Positions 36,432 to 44,952 of a stretch of 64,000 nucleotides of DNA are shown here, piece by piece; positions within the stretch are counted from its first letter, which is position 1, and each line of letters starts with the position of its first letter. Made by a program: the position numbers and the translations under genes. Below the pieces are notes generated by a model. The model was not told where the DNA came from and ran no database searches. It saw only the letters and a list, made by a program, of their open reading frames with translations. This stretch comes from Thermoleptolyngbya sichuanensis A183 (GTDB lineage: Bacteria; Cyanobacteriota; Cyanobacteriia; Elainellales; Elainellaceae), in contig NZ_CP053661.1 of assembly GCF_013177315.1 (NCBI RefSeq), positions 1,364,001-1,428,000 of the forward strand, read 5' to 3'.

Positions 36432-37424
36432 GTGGCTAAGAAAACCTCTGGCTCTTCCTCGTCCATCCCAGTGCAGACCATTGTCATCATCGCTATCCTG
36501 TGGGCGGTGTTTTCCCTGCTGTTCTTCCTGCTGTTTAGCGTGCCGCTGCCGGGGCAGGGTCGTCCAGAGTGGTATGGCATTACGACCTATTTTTTGGAAA
36601 ATATTGCCTTTTTGGGAGCGTCCATCCTCTGCTTTCGCAACTGGCGCAGTCCGCTGATCGTGAGCGGGCGCACGGTTTGGCTGCTGATTGGGCTGGGAAT
36701 GCTGTCTTTCTTTATTGGCAATTTGATTCTTGGACAGTGGGAAATTGGCTGGGGCAAGGAACCGGATGCGTCTCCTGCCGACCTGTTTTTCCTGCTGATG
36801 TATTTGCTGGTGGGCGCGGGTATGTTTTTGGCGGTGTCTTCGCGCAAGCTGAACCTGGCAATCTGGCAGTGGCTAGCGGTGATAGGCGTAGGGGTTTTGG
36901 GGGTTGTGATTGCCTGGTTTATCTACAACGGGGCAAGTGGGGCTGCCTCGGCGGCGGTCTGGATTGATCCTCCGGCGATCGCCCAAACTGCGCCCGACGC
37001 GGCCCCAGCGGCTCCGGCGACTGCCCCGGTGCCCGCCGAGCCTGCCCCAGCCGCCGCAGCTACAACCTCCAGAGTCCCTGGTTGGGCGGTGGCGCTAGAA
37101 GACACCCTGTCCCCGTTCTCAGGTACCTTTGCGATCGCCTATGTGGCTGGAGATATCATTCTGCTGATGGCTGCGATGGCACTGCTGCTGGCGTTTTGGG
37201 GCGGGCGATTCTCGCTGTCCTGGCGCTTCATTGCCGCCGCTGCAATCTGCTTTTACGTTGCAGATATGTGGTTCCTCTACGCTACCCGCTACGTCGAGGG
37301 CTATCAAACGGGCGGCTTGCTCGAAGTGTTCTGGATTTTTAGCGCCTGCCTGTTTGCCATTGGTGCTGCGCTGGAGTATGACCTGTCGAGCCGCTCTCGT
37401 CGGGGCAGCCGTCGCCGCGCCTGA
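36432..37424 (+). CDS. Polytopic membrane protein of unknown function
   Basis: A 330-residue protein with about eight hydrophobic segments: five in the first half (about 14-36, 50-66, 78-98, 113-133, 145-165), an Ala/Pro-rich soluble loop of some 50 residues (about 178-218), then three more, and an Arg/Ser-rich C-terminus. The GTG at 36432 follows AAGGAG by 8 bases, which decides the start. No transporter or enzyme motif was recognised. Layout resembles sensory membrane modules without an output domain, but this is only an impression. Confidence 0.6.
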   Translation: MAKKTSGSSSSIPVQTIVIIAILWAVFSLLFFLLFSVPLPGQGRPEWYGITTYFLENIAFLGASILCFRNWRSPLIVSGRTVWLLIGLGMLSFFIGNLILGQWEIGWGKEPDASPADLFFLLMYLLVGAGMFLAVSSRKLNLAIWQWLAVIGVGVLGVVIAWFIYNGASGAASAAVWIDPPAIAQTAPDAAPAAPATAPVPAEPAPAAAATTSRVPGWAVALEDTLSPFSGTFAIAYVAGDIILLMAAMALLLAFWGGRFSLSWRFIAAAAICFYVADMWFLYATRYVEGYQTGGLLEVFWIFSACLFAIGAALEYDLSSRSRRGSRRRA

Positions 37425-37867
37425 GTGTTTTGGAACCCGCTTAGAGCTAAGTAAATCTAGAGGCAGATAAACTTAGAGGCAGATAAACTCCCCTTGTGTG
37501 CAGCTTGCATAAGGCGTAGTTGAGGCGCGTAGTTGAGTCCTAGTTGCTAGGCAGTGTCTTAAAACTTTCTAGGTCGTTGATTACCTTGAGTCGATCCCCC
37601 TAGATCCCCCTTATTAAGTAAATCCCCCTTATTAAGGGGGACTTCTGGAGTGGTTCGGCTCGGTTCCCCCCTTTCTAAGGGGGGCTAGGGGGGATCGAAG
37701 GGTCTTAAAACATGCCCTAGGGTGTGGCCGCTTTTGTGAGGGTTTTACCGCAGACATTGAATTTTAGTTACCCTTGTACTGTTACGTGCAAGGGTCAGAC
37801 AATTCTGAGTTACGATCAATCAGGTTTTTCTTCAGTGCTCCCCGGTGGGGCGAATGGTTAACGCGGC
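37425..37867. other. Intergenic region with hairpin element
   Basis: Contains a 17-bp direct repeat (TAGAGGCAGATAAACT type, 37457-37489) and the family C element. Confidence 0.5.
37547..37721. repeat. GATCCCCC hairpin element, family C, copy 1
   Basis: Outer inverted ends CTAGGCAGTGTCTTAAAAC / GTCTTAAAACATGCCCTAG (imperfect), with inner GATCCCCCTAGA ... CTAGGGGGGATC and further CCCCCTTATTAAGGGGG palindromes. Same architecture as 60385-60552. Such C/G-run palindromes are common in cyanobacterial genomes. Confidence 0.75.
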
Positions 37868-38956
37868 ATGCCTCCTACGAAACTGACCGATTCTGACAAG
37901 CAAAAAATTCTGGCACTGTATCGCCAGTCAGACGAAACCACCACCTCCCTGGCTCAGCAATTCAGCGTCAGTACCTCTACAATTAGCCGCATTCTGAAGC
38001 AAAGCCTGTCGGAAGCCGAATATGACGCGCTGATTCAGAAAAAGCGAGCCGCAGGCAGCAGCAAGTCTGAAGCTGAGAACGCCACCGACGTATCCACTGC
38101 CGCTTCTACGGCGGTGGCCCTGGAATCAGAAGAAGATCCGCAGCCTCCCCAGCCAGACGTGTTTAGCGCTGTGCCCCAAGCCGTGCCCGAAGCCGTGGAG
38201 CCGGATGCGGACGAGATGGACGCAGCCGAACCAGACTCCGCACGCCGGGATGGTCGCCGCCAGCGCCGCCGTTCTGGGAGCGTTCCCCCCGAACCCAGCA
38301 AGCCATCCACAGTTGCGCCGCCCAAACTGGCTAAAAAGAAGCGGATTGATGAAGATGGGGCGATCGCCTCTGTTGAATCGGCCTTCGCTGCGGATGCTGA
38401 GCTTGTGGAGGAGGATTCGGCGGAACCTGTCGTCGCTGAGCTAGAGGCAGTTGAGCGCGACATTCTGAAGCATGAAGGCGTTTTCACGGATATTGACGAA
38501 GAAGATGACGACGACCTGGATGATGAAGACCTGACAGACGACCTCGACGACGACCTGGATGACGGTCTGGACGATGAAGATGACGGCTCCTTGCTCGACG
38601 CAGCCGTTGAGCTGGACGACCTGACGGGCGGACTGCACAGCAATATACCGCTGCATATTGCGCCGCTCTCGGAAGCCAAACTGCCCAAGTCCTGCTATCT
38701 AGTGGTCGATCGCACGTCGGATTTAGTGACTCGGCCGCTCAAGGACTTTGCGGGGCTGGGGCTAATTCCCGACGACCAAGAAGAAGAGCGGACGCTGCCT
38801 GTGTTTGATAATCATCGGGTGGCCAAGCGCTATGTGCGGAGGATGCAGCGCGTGGTCAAGATTCCCGACGGTCAGGTGTTTTTGAAGGCGAGTCCCTATT
38901 TGCAGGCGAAGGGCATCACGCGTCTGCTGATCGATGGGCGGGTATATTCACTCTAG
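37868..38956 (+). CDS. HTH protein with long acidic linker
   Basis: A 362-residue protein with three parts: an N-terminal helix-turn-helix (KLTDSDKQKILALYRQSDETTTSLAQQFSVSTSTISRIL, in the family of transposase-like or resolvase-like HTH), a disordered middle (about 65-255) first basic (RRDGRRQRRRSG) then extremely acidic (DEEDDDDLDDEDL repeats), and a folded C-terminal domain (about 265-362; CYLVVDRTSDLVTRPL, VFDNHRVAKRYVRRMQRV). I take it for a DNA-binding protein conserved in cyanobacteria; regulon unknown. Confidence 0.65.
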   Translation: MPPTKLTDSDKQKILALYRQSDETTTSLAQQFSVSTSTISRILKQSLSEAEYDALIQKKRAAGSSKSEAENATDVSTAASTAVALESEEDPQPPQPDVFSAVPQAVPEAVEPDADEMDAAEPDSARRDGRRQRRRSGSVPPEPSKPSTVAPPKLAKKKRIDEDGAIASVESAFAADAELVEEDSAEPVVAELEAVERDILKHEGVFTDIDEEDDDDLDDEDLTDDLDDDLDDGLDDEDDGSLLDAAVELDDLTGGLHSNIPLHIAPLSEAKLPKSCYLVVDRTSDLVTRPLKDFAGLGLIPDDQEEERTLPVFDNHRVAKRYVRRMQRVVKIPDGQVFLKASPYLQAKGITRLLIDGRVYSL

Positions 38957-39058
38957 GCAGAGGTCTAGCTGAGGGGATGTCTGGCTAAGCAGTCTGGCTA
39001 GGCGGTCTGGCTAGGCGGATACTTGGGCGATCGCCCGGTGTTCTGCTACCAGGCGAGG

Positions 39059-39304
39059 CTATTCGTCCTCAAACGGATCGCCCTCGTCCAAGCTGCGGGC
39101 ACTGGAAGCGCGATCGCCCGGTAGCACCAGCGCCGCGCCCAGCATCCCTGCCGACGCGCTAAACCCCAGCAGCAGCCCGATGGGAATCGGCACCGTCCTG
39201 CCTGTCAAAAAGCGGAGTTCGACAGGGGTCGCGTTTTGCACCGAAAGCAGGGCGATCGCACTCACCCACAGCGCAACAATCGAGGAAACCAGGACGTTTA
39301 GCAT
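39059..39304 (-). CDS. Small membrane protein, LapA/DUF1049-like
   Basis: An 81-residue protein with two membrane segments (SSIVALWVSAIALLSVQN and IPIGLLLGFSASAGMLGAALVL) and an acidic tail. The intervening NATPVELRFLTGRTVPIPIG is characteristic of the LapA/DUF1049 domain. The ATG at 39304 is preferred; longer forms need an unsupported extension. Confidence 0.6.
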   Translation of the reverse strand: MLNVLVSSIVALWVSAIALLSVQNATPVELRFLTGRTVPIPIGLLLGFSASAGMLGAALVLPGDRASSARSLDEGDPFEDE

Positions 39305-39378
39305 GGCGGCAAGCAGGCAAAAGACCGAAGGCTGAAATCCAAAACCCAAAATCCAAAATCTAAAACCCCAAAGCTGGC

Positions 39379-40128
39379 TCAGGGTGAAGCAGGCGTGCAG
39401 GCCTCATTCAAGCAGATGACCAGTACCGACTGGATGGTCGCATCTTCTCGAAACTGCTGCGTTTCGTTGTATTCCGCTATGGGCGAGGGATAAATGCCCG
39501 CTGTTTCGCTGTTGCCATTGCCCGTGCCAAAGGACAGGTTGGTGGCGGGATGCTGGGCAAACCGGACGTATTCCCGCGATTCGTTCTGCGTATTATACGA
39601 CAGGGTGGCATCGCCATAGATCTGCTCTGCTTGAGCGATCGCCGTACCGGGGCCCACGCCGCGATCGGTGCGGTAGCTGGGGTTATCGGTCAGCACGCCC
39701 TGCACCACGTCATCATCGCCAAAGCTCTCGCCCGCCAGGTACAGCACATAAAACAGTGGCTTGCCATTCTGGGACACGGCGATCGCATCGAAATCGACGA
39801 TAAAAGGCGACTGAACTTCAAACGTGGCATTGGGCAGCGCTTGCTTGAGTTCTCCCAGCGTTATGCCCAGCTTCGCCGGGCCGATACCCTCGGCTGAAAT
39901 CACAAACAGCGACGGATCGGTTGGCGCTGGGGCAGAAGCCGTGGGGCTGGGCGCGGGAGCAGAAGGCGCAGGCGAGCCTGGGCCAGCCGTTGGCGACGCG
40001 CTAGGATAGGACGAAGGCGGCTGGGCATCGTTGCATCCGACCAGCCCCGCCAATCCGCCCAGCAGCAAGCTCCCCAGCAGCAGTTGTCTTGTGGATTGTT
40101 TCATCAACCGACTTATCAACCGACCCAT
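39379..40128 (-). CDS. Lipoprotein of unknown function
   Basis: A 249-residue exported lipoprotein: LLGGLAGLVGCNDA gives a lipobox with Cys at about residue 32, then a 45-residue Pro/Ser/Ala linker, then a globular domain (VISAEGIGPAKLGITLGELKQAL, GDDDVVQGVLTDNPSYRTDRGVGPGTAI). The TLGELKQ and GPGT segments recall small two-lobed domains seen in cyanobacterial secreted proteins, but I name none. The start is fixed by AAGGAGAAAGCA right before the ATG. Confidence 0.65.
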   Translation of the reverse strand: MGRLISRLMKQSTRQLLLGSLLLGGLAGLVGCNDAQPPSSYPSASPTAGPGSPAPSAPAPSPTASAPAPTDPSLFVISAEGIGPAKLGITLGELKQALPNATFEVQSPFIVDFDAIAVSQNGKPLFYVLYLAGESFGDDDVVQGVLTDNPSYRTDRGVGPGTAIAQAEQIYGDATLSYNTQNESREYVRFAQHPATNLSFGTGNGNSETAGIYPSPIAEYNETQQFREDATIQSVLVICLNEACTPASP

Positions 40129-40303
40129 TGCTTTCTCCTTCTGAATCCCACGCCGACTCCGTGACGACCTCAGCATAGCGTTTGTACCAGAGCGTCGGCT
40201 TCCGGTTGTGCCGGAAGACGCAATCACCGGACAAAGATTGCTACACCTGTTTTAGCAAGCTGTCCTGATTTTGCCCTGACTTTGCTTGATCTGGCGGTAC
40301 GGG

Positions 40304-41125
40304 CTATTTAGGCAAATTGAAGGCGGCAACCGGATTAAGCCATCGCGTGATGGTGCGCTTGAGCTGAATGAAATCTCGGTTTAGCCCCTGCTGCATAAAC
40401 TGTCCGAGGGCATCCAGCGGCGTAAAGGTTGCACCGGGCTGCCATTTCAAATCTTGACCCATTGGTGTTAGGTGGTTGCCGCCCAGCGTATGCAGCGTGG
40501 TCATGCCTGGAAAACGGCGAGTGAGAACGTCCGAGAGCGATCGCGTCTGGTCGATATCATCCATTGCAAAGCGAATCAGCAGATTGCGCCGCACCTGATA
40601 CTGCCGCTCGATCAGCGTGTAGGTTTCTGTCGGCGATGGCGTAAATTCTACATTCAGCAGCGGCGCAAACTGGGGCGGAATCTGGGAAGAAAACTGGGTC
40701 GAAAACTGCGACATTTGATCCAGAAACGGAATCGATCGCCGCGCTGGATAATTGTTAAACGACAGAAAAACGTTGCCTGCTCGCTCTTGCGACGAGCGGC
40801 TGCCGATCAGCAGATGCAGCTTGCAGCCCATGCTGTGGCCCAAACCATAGAGCGGCACGTAGCTGCGACGAAACACACGCTCCAGCAAATATTCCTCAGC
40901 CCGGAGGAACGATCGCAACACCTGGCGGGCGATCGCCTCATGGTCAAACGTGTTGACAAAGGGCGTGGCAACAACGGCATAGCCCTGCTCTGCTAGATGC
41001 TCTAGTAGCGAGCGATAGGTGACCTGCGGAGCCGCCGCCACAAACGCCCCGCCCAAAAAATGAATCATCGCTGTCGGGCTTTCTGGCACCACCAGCCAAT
41101 TTCCGCCCAGTTCTCGCCATTCCAT
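40304..41125 (-). CDS. DUF1350 alpha/beta-hydrolase-like protein
   Basis: A 273-residue soluble protein of the DUF1350 family found in cyanobacteria and plastids. MIHFLGGAFVAAAPQVTYRSLLEHL and the elbow YGLGHSMGCKLHLL (Ser in G-H-S-M-G) indicate an alpha/beta hydrolase; a late LHTLGGNHLTPMG could supply His. Substrate unknown. Confidence 0.7.
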   Translation of the reverse strand: MEWRELGGNWLVVPESPTAMIHFLGGAFVAAAPQVTYRSLLEHLAEQGYAVVATPFVNTFDHEAIARQVLRSFLRAEEYLLERVFRRSYVPLYGLGHSMGCKLHLLIGSRSSQERAGNVFLSFNNYPARRSIPFLDQMSQFSTQFSSQIPPQFAPLLNVEFTPSPTETYTLIERQYQVRRNLLIRFAMDDIDQTRSLSDVLTRRFPGMTTLHTLGGNHLTPMGQDLKWQPGATFTPLDALGQFMQQGLNRDFIQLKRTITRWLNPVAAFNLPK

Positions 41126-41245
41126 AGGTAAAGAAGGGTGAAGCTCTCTCTCATGGTAGACGATGTGGCAGCGGGTGGGGGGATAGGAAAGGGATCAGTA
41201 ACTTTATCTCTCGATCCCCTGCTTGCTCTCTATCCCCCGCTTGGC

Positions 41246-41947
41246 TTAAATAGCCTGCAACAAAAACACCAGCCCCACGCCTGCGATCGCCAGTCCAGGC
41301 AGGGTCAGCGCTCTAGCCCGTTCGGATGTGCGGCGCAGCAAGCGATCGCCCAGCCATCCTGCTCCCAAGGCGATCGCCGCCTGGATCAGCGTGAAACCCA
41401 GCAGATAGGCGGATAGGGGCGACGGCGTTGCACCAATGATTGACTCGCCGTAGGCATAGCCGTGGAATACACCTGCCAAAACTCCAAAGGCGATCGCCCC
41501 ACCCAGAGGTAGTGTCTTTTGCAGCCCCAGCCCCAGCCCGATCAGGAACACCGACAGCGCAATGGCAATTTCAACGGCGGGCAAATCCACTGAATTCAGG
41601 TGTAGGGTCGTGCCGCCCAGCGCTGCTAGCAAGAAGCTGATAGGAAACAGCAGTCCCCAGCCTTGCTTTGCCGCCAGTAGCCCAATCGCCACCACAAACG
41701 CAAAGTGATCTAGCCCAATGACGGGATGGGCCAAGCCAGACAAAAACCCTTCCAAAAAGGTTTTGGGCGTTTCGCCTCCCAAGGCGTGGTGCGCTAGGGC
41801 TGGTTCAGCACAGAGCGCCATTCCTGCTAGCAAGAGCAGTGCGCCGCTGCGCCAGCCCGCGCCAGGTTTGCTGGCCAGGACGGTTCGCCGATCGCGCGCT
41901 CTGGGCGATTTCGGGAATTTCCGGGTTCTGGTGATGCTTGCCTTCAT
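41246..41947 (-). CDS. hupE: HupE/UreJ-family transporter under a cobalamin riboswitch
   Basis: A 233-residue membrane protein with signal peptide (ending ALAHHALGG). GLAHPVIGLDHFAFVVAIGL is the family's metal-binding signature (His-x5-Asp-His), followed by GVFHGYAYGES. HupE/UreJ proteins move nickel or cobalt. The upstream cobalamin riboswitch argues for cobalt supply to B12 synthesis (inference supported by known B12-controlled hupE genes in cyanobacteria). No cob genes lie next to it. Confidence 0.85.
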   Translation of the reverse strand: MKASITRTRKFPKSPRARDRRTVLASKPGAGWRSGALLLLAGMALCAEPALAHHALGGETPKTFLEGFLSGLAHPVIGLDHFAFVVAIGLLAAKQGWGLLFPISFLLAALGGTTLHLNSVDLPAVEIAIALSVFLIGLGLGLQKTLPLGGAIAFGVLAGVFHGYAYGESIIGATPSPLSAYLLGFTLIQAAIALGAGWLGDRLLRRTSERARALTLPGLAIAGVGLVFLLQAI

Positions 41948-41979
41948 GTCTGTACCTCGCAGAGTCTAAATTGGCAAAA

Positions 41980-42125
41980 TGGCGCATCGGCGGGCATCCT
42001 GACTGGTCGGGCGGGGTGTCTTGCCCAACTTCACAGTTGCGGGACAGCGGCAGACTTGCACTGCACTTTCCCCAATCGGCGCGATCGCCAATCTCCAAAG
42101 GCTGTTCCCCTTTGAGAGCCGATGA
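41980..42125 (-). promoter_or_regulatory. Cobalamin riboswitch upstream of hupE
   Basis: On the minus strand the leader has, in order, a GTGCAGTGCAAGTCTGCC segment, the core GCCGCTGTCCCGCAACTGT (complement of 42033-42051) and the GACCAGTCAGGATGCCCGCC box (complement of 41989-42008). These are the conserved parts of the adenosylcobalamin riboswitch. It ends about 40 bases before the hupE ATG, so control is probably at translation or by a late hairpin; binding of B12 would switch the gene off. Confidence 0.85.
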
Positions 42126-42248
42126 GCGACTGAAATCATAGCACCGTTTGCAGGAGCAAACACGCAGAGTCACGAATGTTCAAGGAGCCAAACGCTTTGA
42201 GACACTCCAAAATCATCAATCCAAAATCATCAATCCAAAATCTAAAAT

Positions 42249-43376
42249 TCAGTCTGCAACCGGGACGATCGCCCCCTGCTGTGCCATTGACCGAGACAAC
42301 GCTTCGAGGATGGTGATTAGCTCCGTGCCAACTTCGCCCGACGACAGGCTGGAGGGGCGATCGCCCCGCACACAGTCCACAAAATGTTCGCAGGCGCGGC
42401 GCAGTGGCTCTTCGCGGGAAACGGCGATCGCCCGTCGCTCTTGGGTCGTGGGCAAGAATTGTCTGTCTTGCTGCATCAGCGCTCCAGTTTGCAGCACCAG
42501 CGAATCGGTCGCCATTTCGTCAAAAATTAGCGAGGCGCGATCGCCCACCATGCTCAGCCGCCGCTGTCGGTCGGGATTGAGCCAGCATACCTGCAGCGTC
42601 GCCTGAAATCCGCTGGGATAAAACAATCGCGCCCAGACTAGATCAGATACTCCCGATCCTCCCGATCCTCCCGATTGCACTGCCGTTTTTGCCTGGTTTG
42701 TTTCCTGGGCGATTGCCCCAAGCTGTGGGGTTAGCGCAGGCTGCAACCAAACCGTTCCCCAGGCTTGCCCCTGCACGGGTCGCTCTTCCAGCCAGTGGTT
42801 AAAAATGGCAATGTCGTGAATTGCCAGATCCCATAGCGCATCGACATCGGAGCGCACTGGGCCGAGGTGCGTCCGGCTGCTGCTGCCATAGCGCACCTGC
42901 CCAAGTAGCCCTCGCTGAACGAGCGATCGCCCCGCTTGCACGGCTGGGTGAAACAAGTAGGTGTGATCTACCACCAACCGCCGTCCTTGCGCTGCCGCCA
43001 GTTGGCACAGTTCTCGCCCCTCGGCAGCGCAGAGCGCCAGGGGCTTTTCTACAAATCCGTGTAGCCCCCAATTCAGCGCGGTTCGCAGGAGTGCTGCATG
43101 GGTGCTGGCGGGTGTGGCGATCGCCACGGCATCTACCCCATCCAGATCGAGCGCGGCTGCCCAATCTGTAAGGGCAAGAACAGCGGGCGTGCGATGTGCT
43201 AGCCCAAGCTGGTTCACCGCAGTTTGCAGGCGGGTGGTGCTGGGATCGGCGATCGCCACCACGCGCACCCCCGGCAGCGCCAAAAAATTTCGCAGCAGAT
43301 GCATTCCCCACCGCCCCAGCCCCAAAATCACAATGCCCACTGACGGTGAATCCTGGGCTGCGTCTACGTTGCTCAC
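42249..43376 (-). CDS. Gfo/Idh/MocA-type oxidoreductase
   Basis: A 375-residue NAD(P)-dependent oxidoreductase. The Rossmann motif is GIVILGLGRWGMHLLRN; DPSTTRL and DAVAIATPASTHAALL follow, then the family hallmark EKPLAL. The C-terminal beta domain includes THLGPVRSDVDALWDLAIHDIAIFNHWL, which supplies the usual catalytic-region Asp/His. The start is a GTG at 43376 next to a tandem repeat. Substrate, probably a sugar or inositol derivative, cannot be told. Confidence 0.85.
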   Translation of the reverse strand: MSNVDAAQDSPSVGIVILGLGRWGMHLLRNFLALPGVRVVAIADPSTTRLQTAVNQLGLAHRTPAVLALTDWAAALDLDGVDAVAIATPASTHAALLRTALNWGLHGFVEKPLALCAAEGRELCQLAAAQGRRLVVDHTYLFHPAVQAGRSLVQRGLLGQVRYGSSSRTHLGPVRSDVDALWDLAIHDIAIFNHWLEERPVQGQAWGTVWLQPALTPQLGAIAQETNQAKTAVQSGGSGGSGVSDLVWARLFYPSGFQATLQVCWLNPDRQRRLSMVGDRASLIFDEMATDSLVLQTGALMQQDRQFLPTTQERRAIAVSREEPLRRACEHFVDCVRGDRPSSLSSGEVGTELITILEALSRSMAQQGAIVPVAD

Positions 43377-43442
43377 ATTTTTCGCTCACATTATTTTGCT
43401 TACACTTTTTGCTTACACTTTTTGCTCAAACTTTTTGCTCGC
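43369..43442. repeat. Tandem repeat over the oxidoreductase leader
   Basis: About five 11-13-bp units of the type TTTTTGCTTACAC / TTTTCGCTCACA. On the minus strand it reads GTGTAAGCAAAAA and includes the GTG start codon region of the oxidoreductase gene. Confidence 0.8.
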
Positions 43443-43722
43443 ATTTATCCTGAATTTTCGGGTCTGAATTTTCGGGACTGGCTAAGGCATTGATCCATCT
43501 CGCCTGCTATTTTCCGCCAATTTATTTGCTCATTGGCTAATGATTCACCTAATTTGCCAATTTAGCCTGCTCACTCTGAAAACTCGCATCCTCCGATCCG
43601 TCTTAGTTCCGTCTTAGTATCGTCCTCTGTCAATGTTGTGGAGCGATGACCCCCGCCAACCCACTTTTTTCGGCTTTGAGCCACAATAGGGAAGTTGGGA
43701 TGAGCCGACGGGCTGTATCCTG
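43443..43722. other. Intergenic region between divergent genes
   Basis: No gene recognised; presumably holds the promoters of the oxidoreductase and VKOR genes. Confidence 0.4.
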
Positions 43723-44697
43723 ATGAAATCTATTGCTGAGTTGACAGAAGTAGGTGCCATGAGCCGCCGTCGTCAAACCCCCTGGCTGCATCGCCAGTCT
43801 CGCAAGGTTATTGGAGCGATCGCCCTACTGGGTGCGCTAAACACTGCCTATCTCACCGCGACTCGGCTGTTTGGTGGAGAGGCAGCCTGCCCCACCAGCG
43901 GCTGTCAACAGGTGCTTTCTAGCCCCTACGCCACGCTGTTTGGGCAACCGTTGGCGCTGTTTGGGCTGCTGGCCTATCTAGGCATGGCGGCGTTTGCCTT
44001 TGCGCCGCTACTGGTCAATCCTGACCAAAACAAAACCCTGCGAACCAGTTTAGACAACACGACTTGGTTGCTGCTGTTTGCAGGCTCCACCGCCATGCTG
44101 GTGTTCAGCGGCTACCTGATGTACATCATGTTTTCCGAGTTCGTGGTGCCCTTCGGCGCAGCGGGCATCTGCGTCTATTGCATTGCATCGGCGCTGTTTG
44201 CCCTGGCTATGTTCTTGCTAACGATGTTTGGGCGAGCCTGGGAAGATGTCGGACAGCTTATTTTTTCCGGGATCTTGGTCGGCGCGGTGGTGCTAGTAGG
44301 TTCTCTAGGTTGGCACAACATCATTAAAACGCCGCCCAGTGAGGCTGTGAACGGGCCATCCGTGCCGCCTGTAACTACCGTTTCGGGGCAGGCAGAGGTT
44401 GAGTTGGCTCGCCACCTGAAGCGTATTGGCGCGAAGATGTTTGGTGCTTACTGGTGCCCGCATTGCCACGATCAGAAGCAGCTCTTCGGTCAGCCTGCCG
44501 CGGCTGAGATTCCTTACATCGAATGTGCGCCAGACGGAGCGAACTCCCAGACTGCCTTGTGTCGCGCCACGCCGCAGGTGACGGGCTATCCTACCTGGGA
44601 AATCAACGGACAGTTTTACTCTGGCACCCAAACGCTGGAGCAACTGGCCAAGGCTTCTGGCTATCAGGGCCCGACCAACTTCCAGATTTCTCCGTAG
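43723..44697 (+). CDS. VKOR-thioredoxin fusion (disulfide-forming enzyme)
   Basis: A 324-residue protein that joins a four-helix vitamin-K-epoxide-reductase-like domain to a thioredoxin domain. VKOR passes electrons from new disulfides to quinones. The loop cysteines are in ACPTSGCQQ, the quinone-side CxxC is CVYC, and the Trx active site is YWCPHCHDQK; a final CATPQVTGYPTW is the Trx cis-Pro loop. Two ATGs are possible, 43723 and 43759. A fused Trx means oxidant and donor are one polypeptide, as established for a Synechococcus homologue. Confidence 0.92.
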   Translation: MKSIAELTEVGAMSRRRQTPWLHRQSRKVIGAIALLGALNTAYLTATRLFGGEAACPTSGCQQVLSSPYATLFGQPLALFGLLAYLGMAAFAFAPLLVNPDQNKTLRTSLDNTTWLLLFAGSTAMLVFSGYLMYIMFSEFVVPFGAAGICVYCIASALFALAMFLLTMFGRAWEDVGQLIFSGILVGAVVLVGSLGWHNIIKTPPSEAVNGPSVPPVTTVSGQAEVELARHLKRIGAKMFGAYWCPHCHDQKQLFGQPAAAEIPYIECAPDGANSQTALCRATPQVTGYPTWEINGQFYSGTQTLEQLAKASGYQGPTNFQISP

Positions 44698-44856
44698 GGG
44701 CGCTGTCCTAATTTCGAATTTGGATTTTGGATTTGCGATTTTGGATTGCTAGCCGAGCCTGTCGGGGTTTTCTAGCAGTTTCATTCGTAGCACCACTCAG
44801 GAGAATTGATATTCAAGGGCCGGTTTGCAAGGGCTGATTTTAAGGCTGAGCATCTG

Positions 44857-44897
44857 CCCCCTTTAGTCCTCCTTAGGGGCGAAAGGGGGGAGTTTTT
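44857..44897 (+). terminator. Probable terminator after the VKOR gene
   Basis: CCCCCTTT and AAAGGGGG pair around an 18-base middle, followed by GAGTTTTTATC. It lies between two convergent genes and may also be a decayed CCCCC hairpin. Confidence 0.45.
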
Positions 44898-44952
44898 ATC
44901 GTGTTCCTCTGGACGTGTTCCTCTGGAACTGTACCTCTGAAACCCTGTACTG

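Noticed and set aside
38035-38688. Serine-rich frame opposite the acidic HTH protein
   Set aside because: It is the mirror of the Asp/Glu codons (GAT/GAC/GAA) and has no domain.
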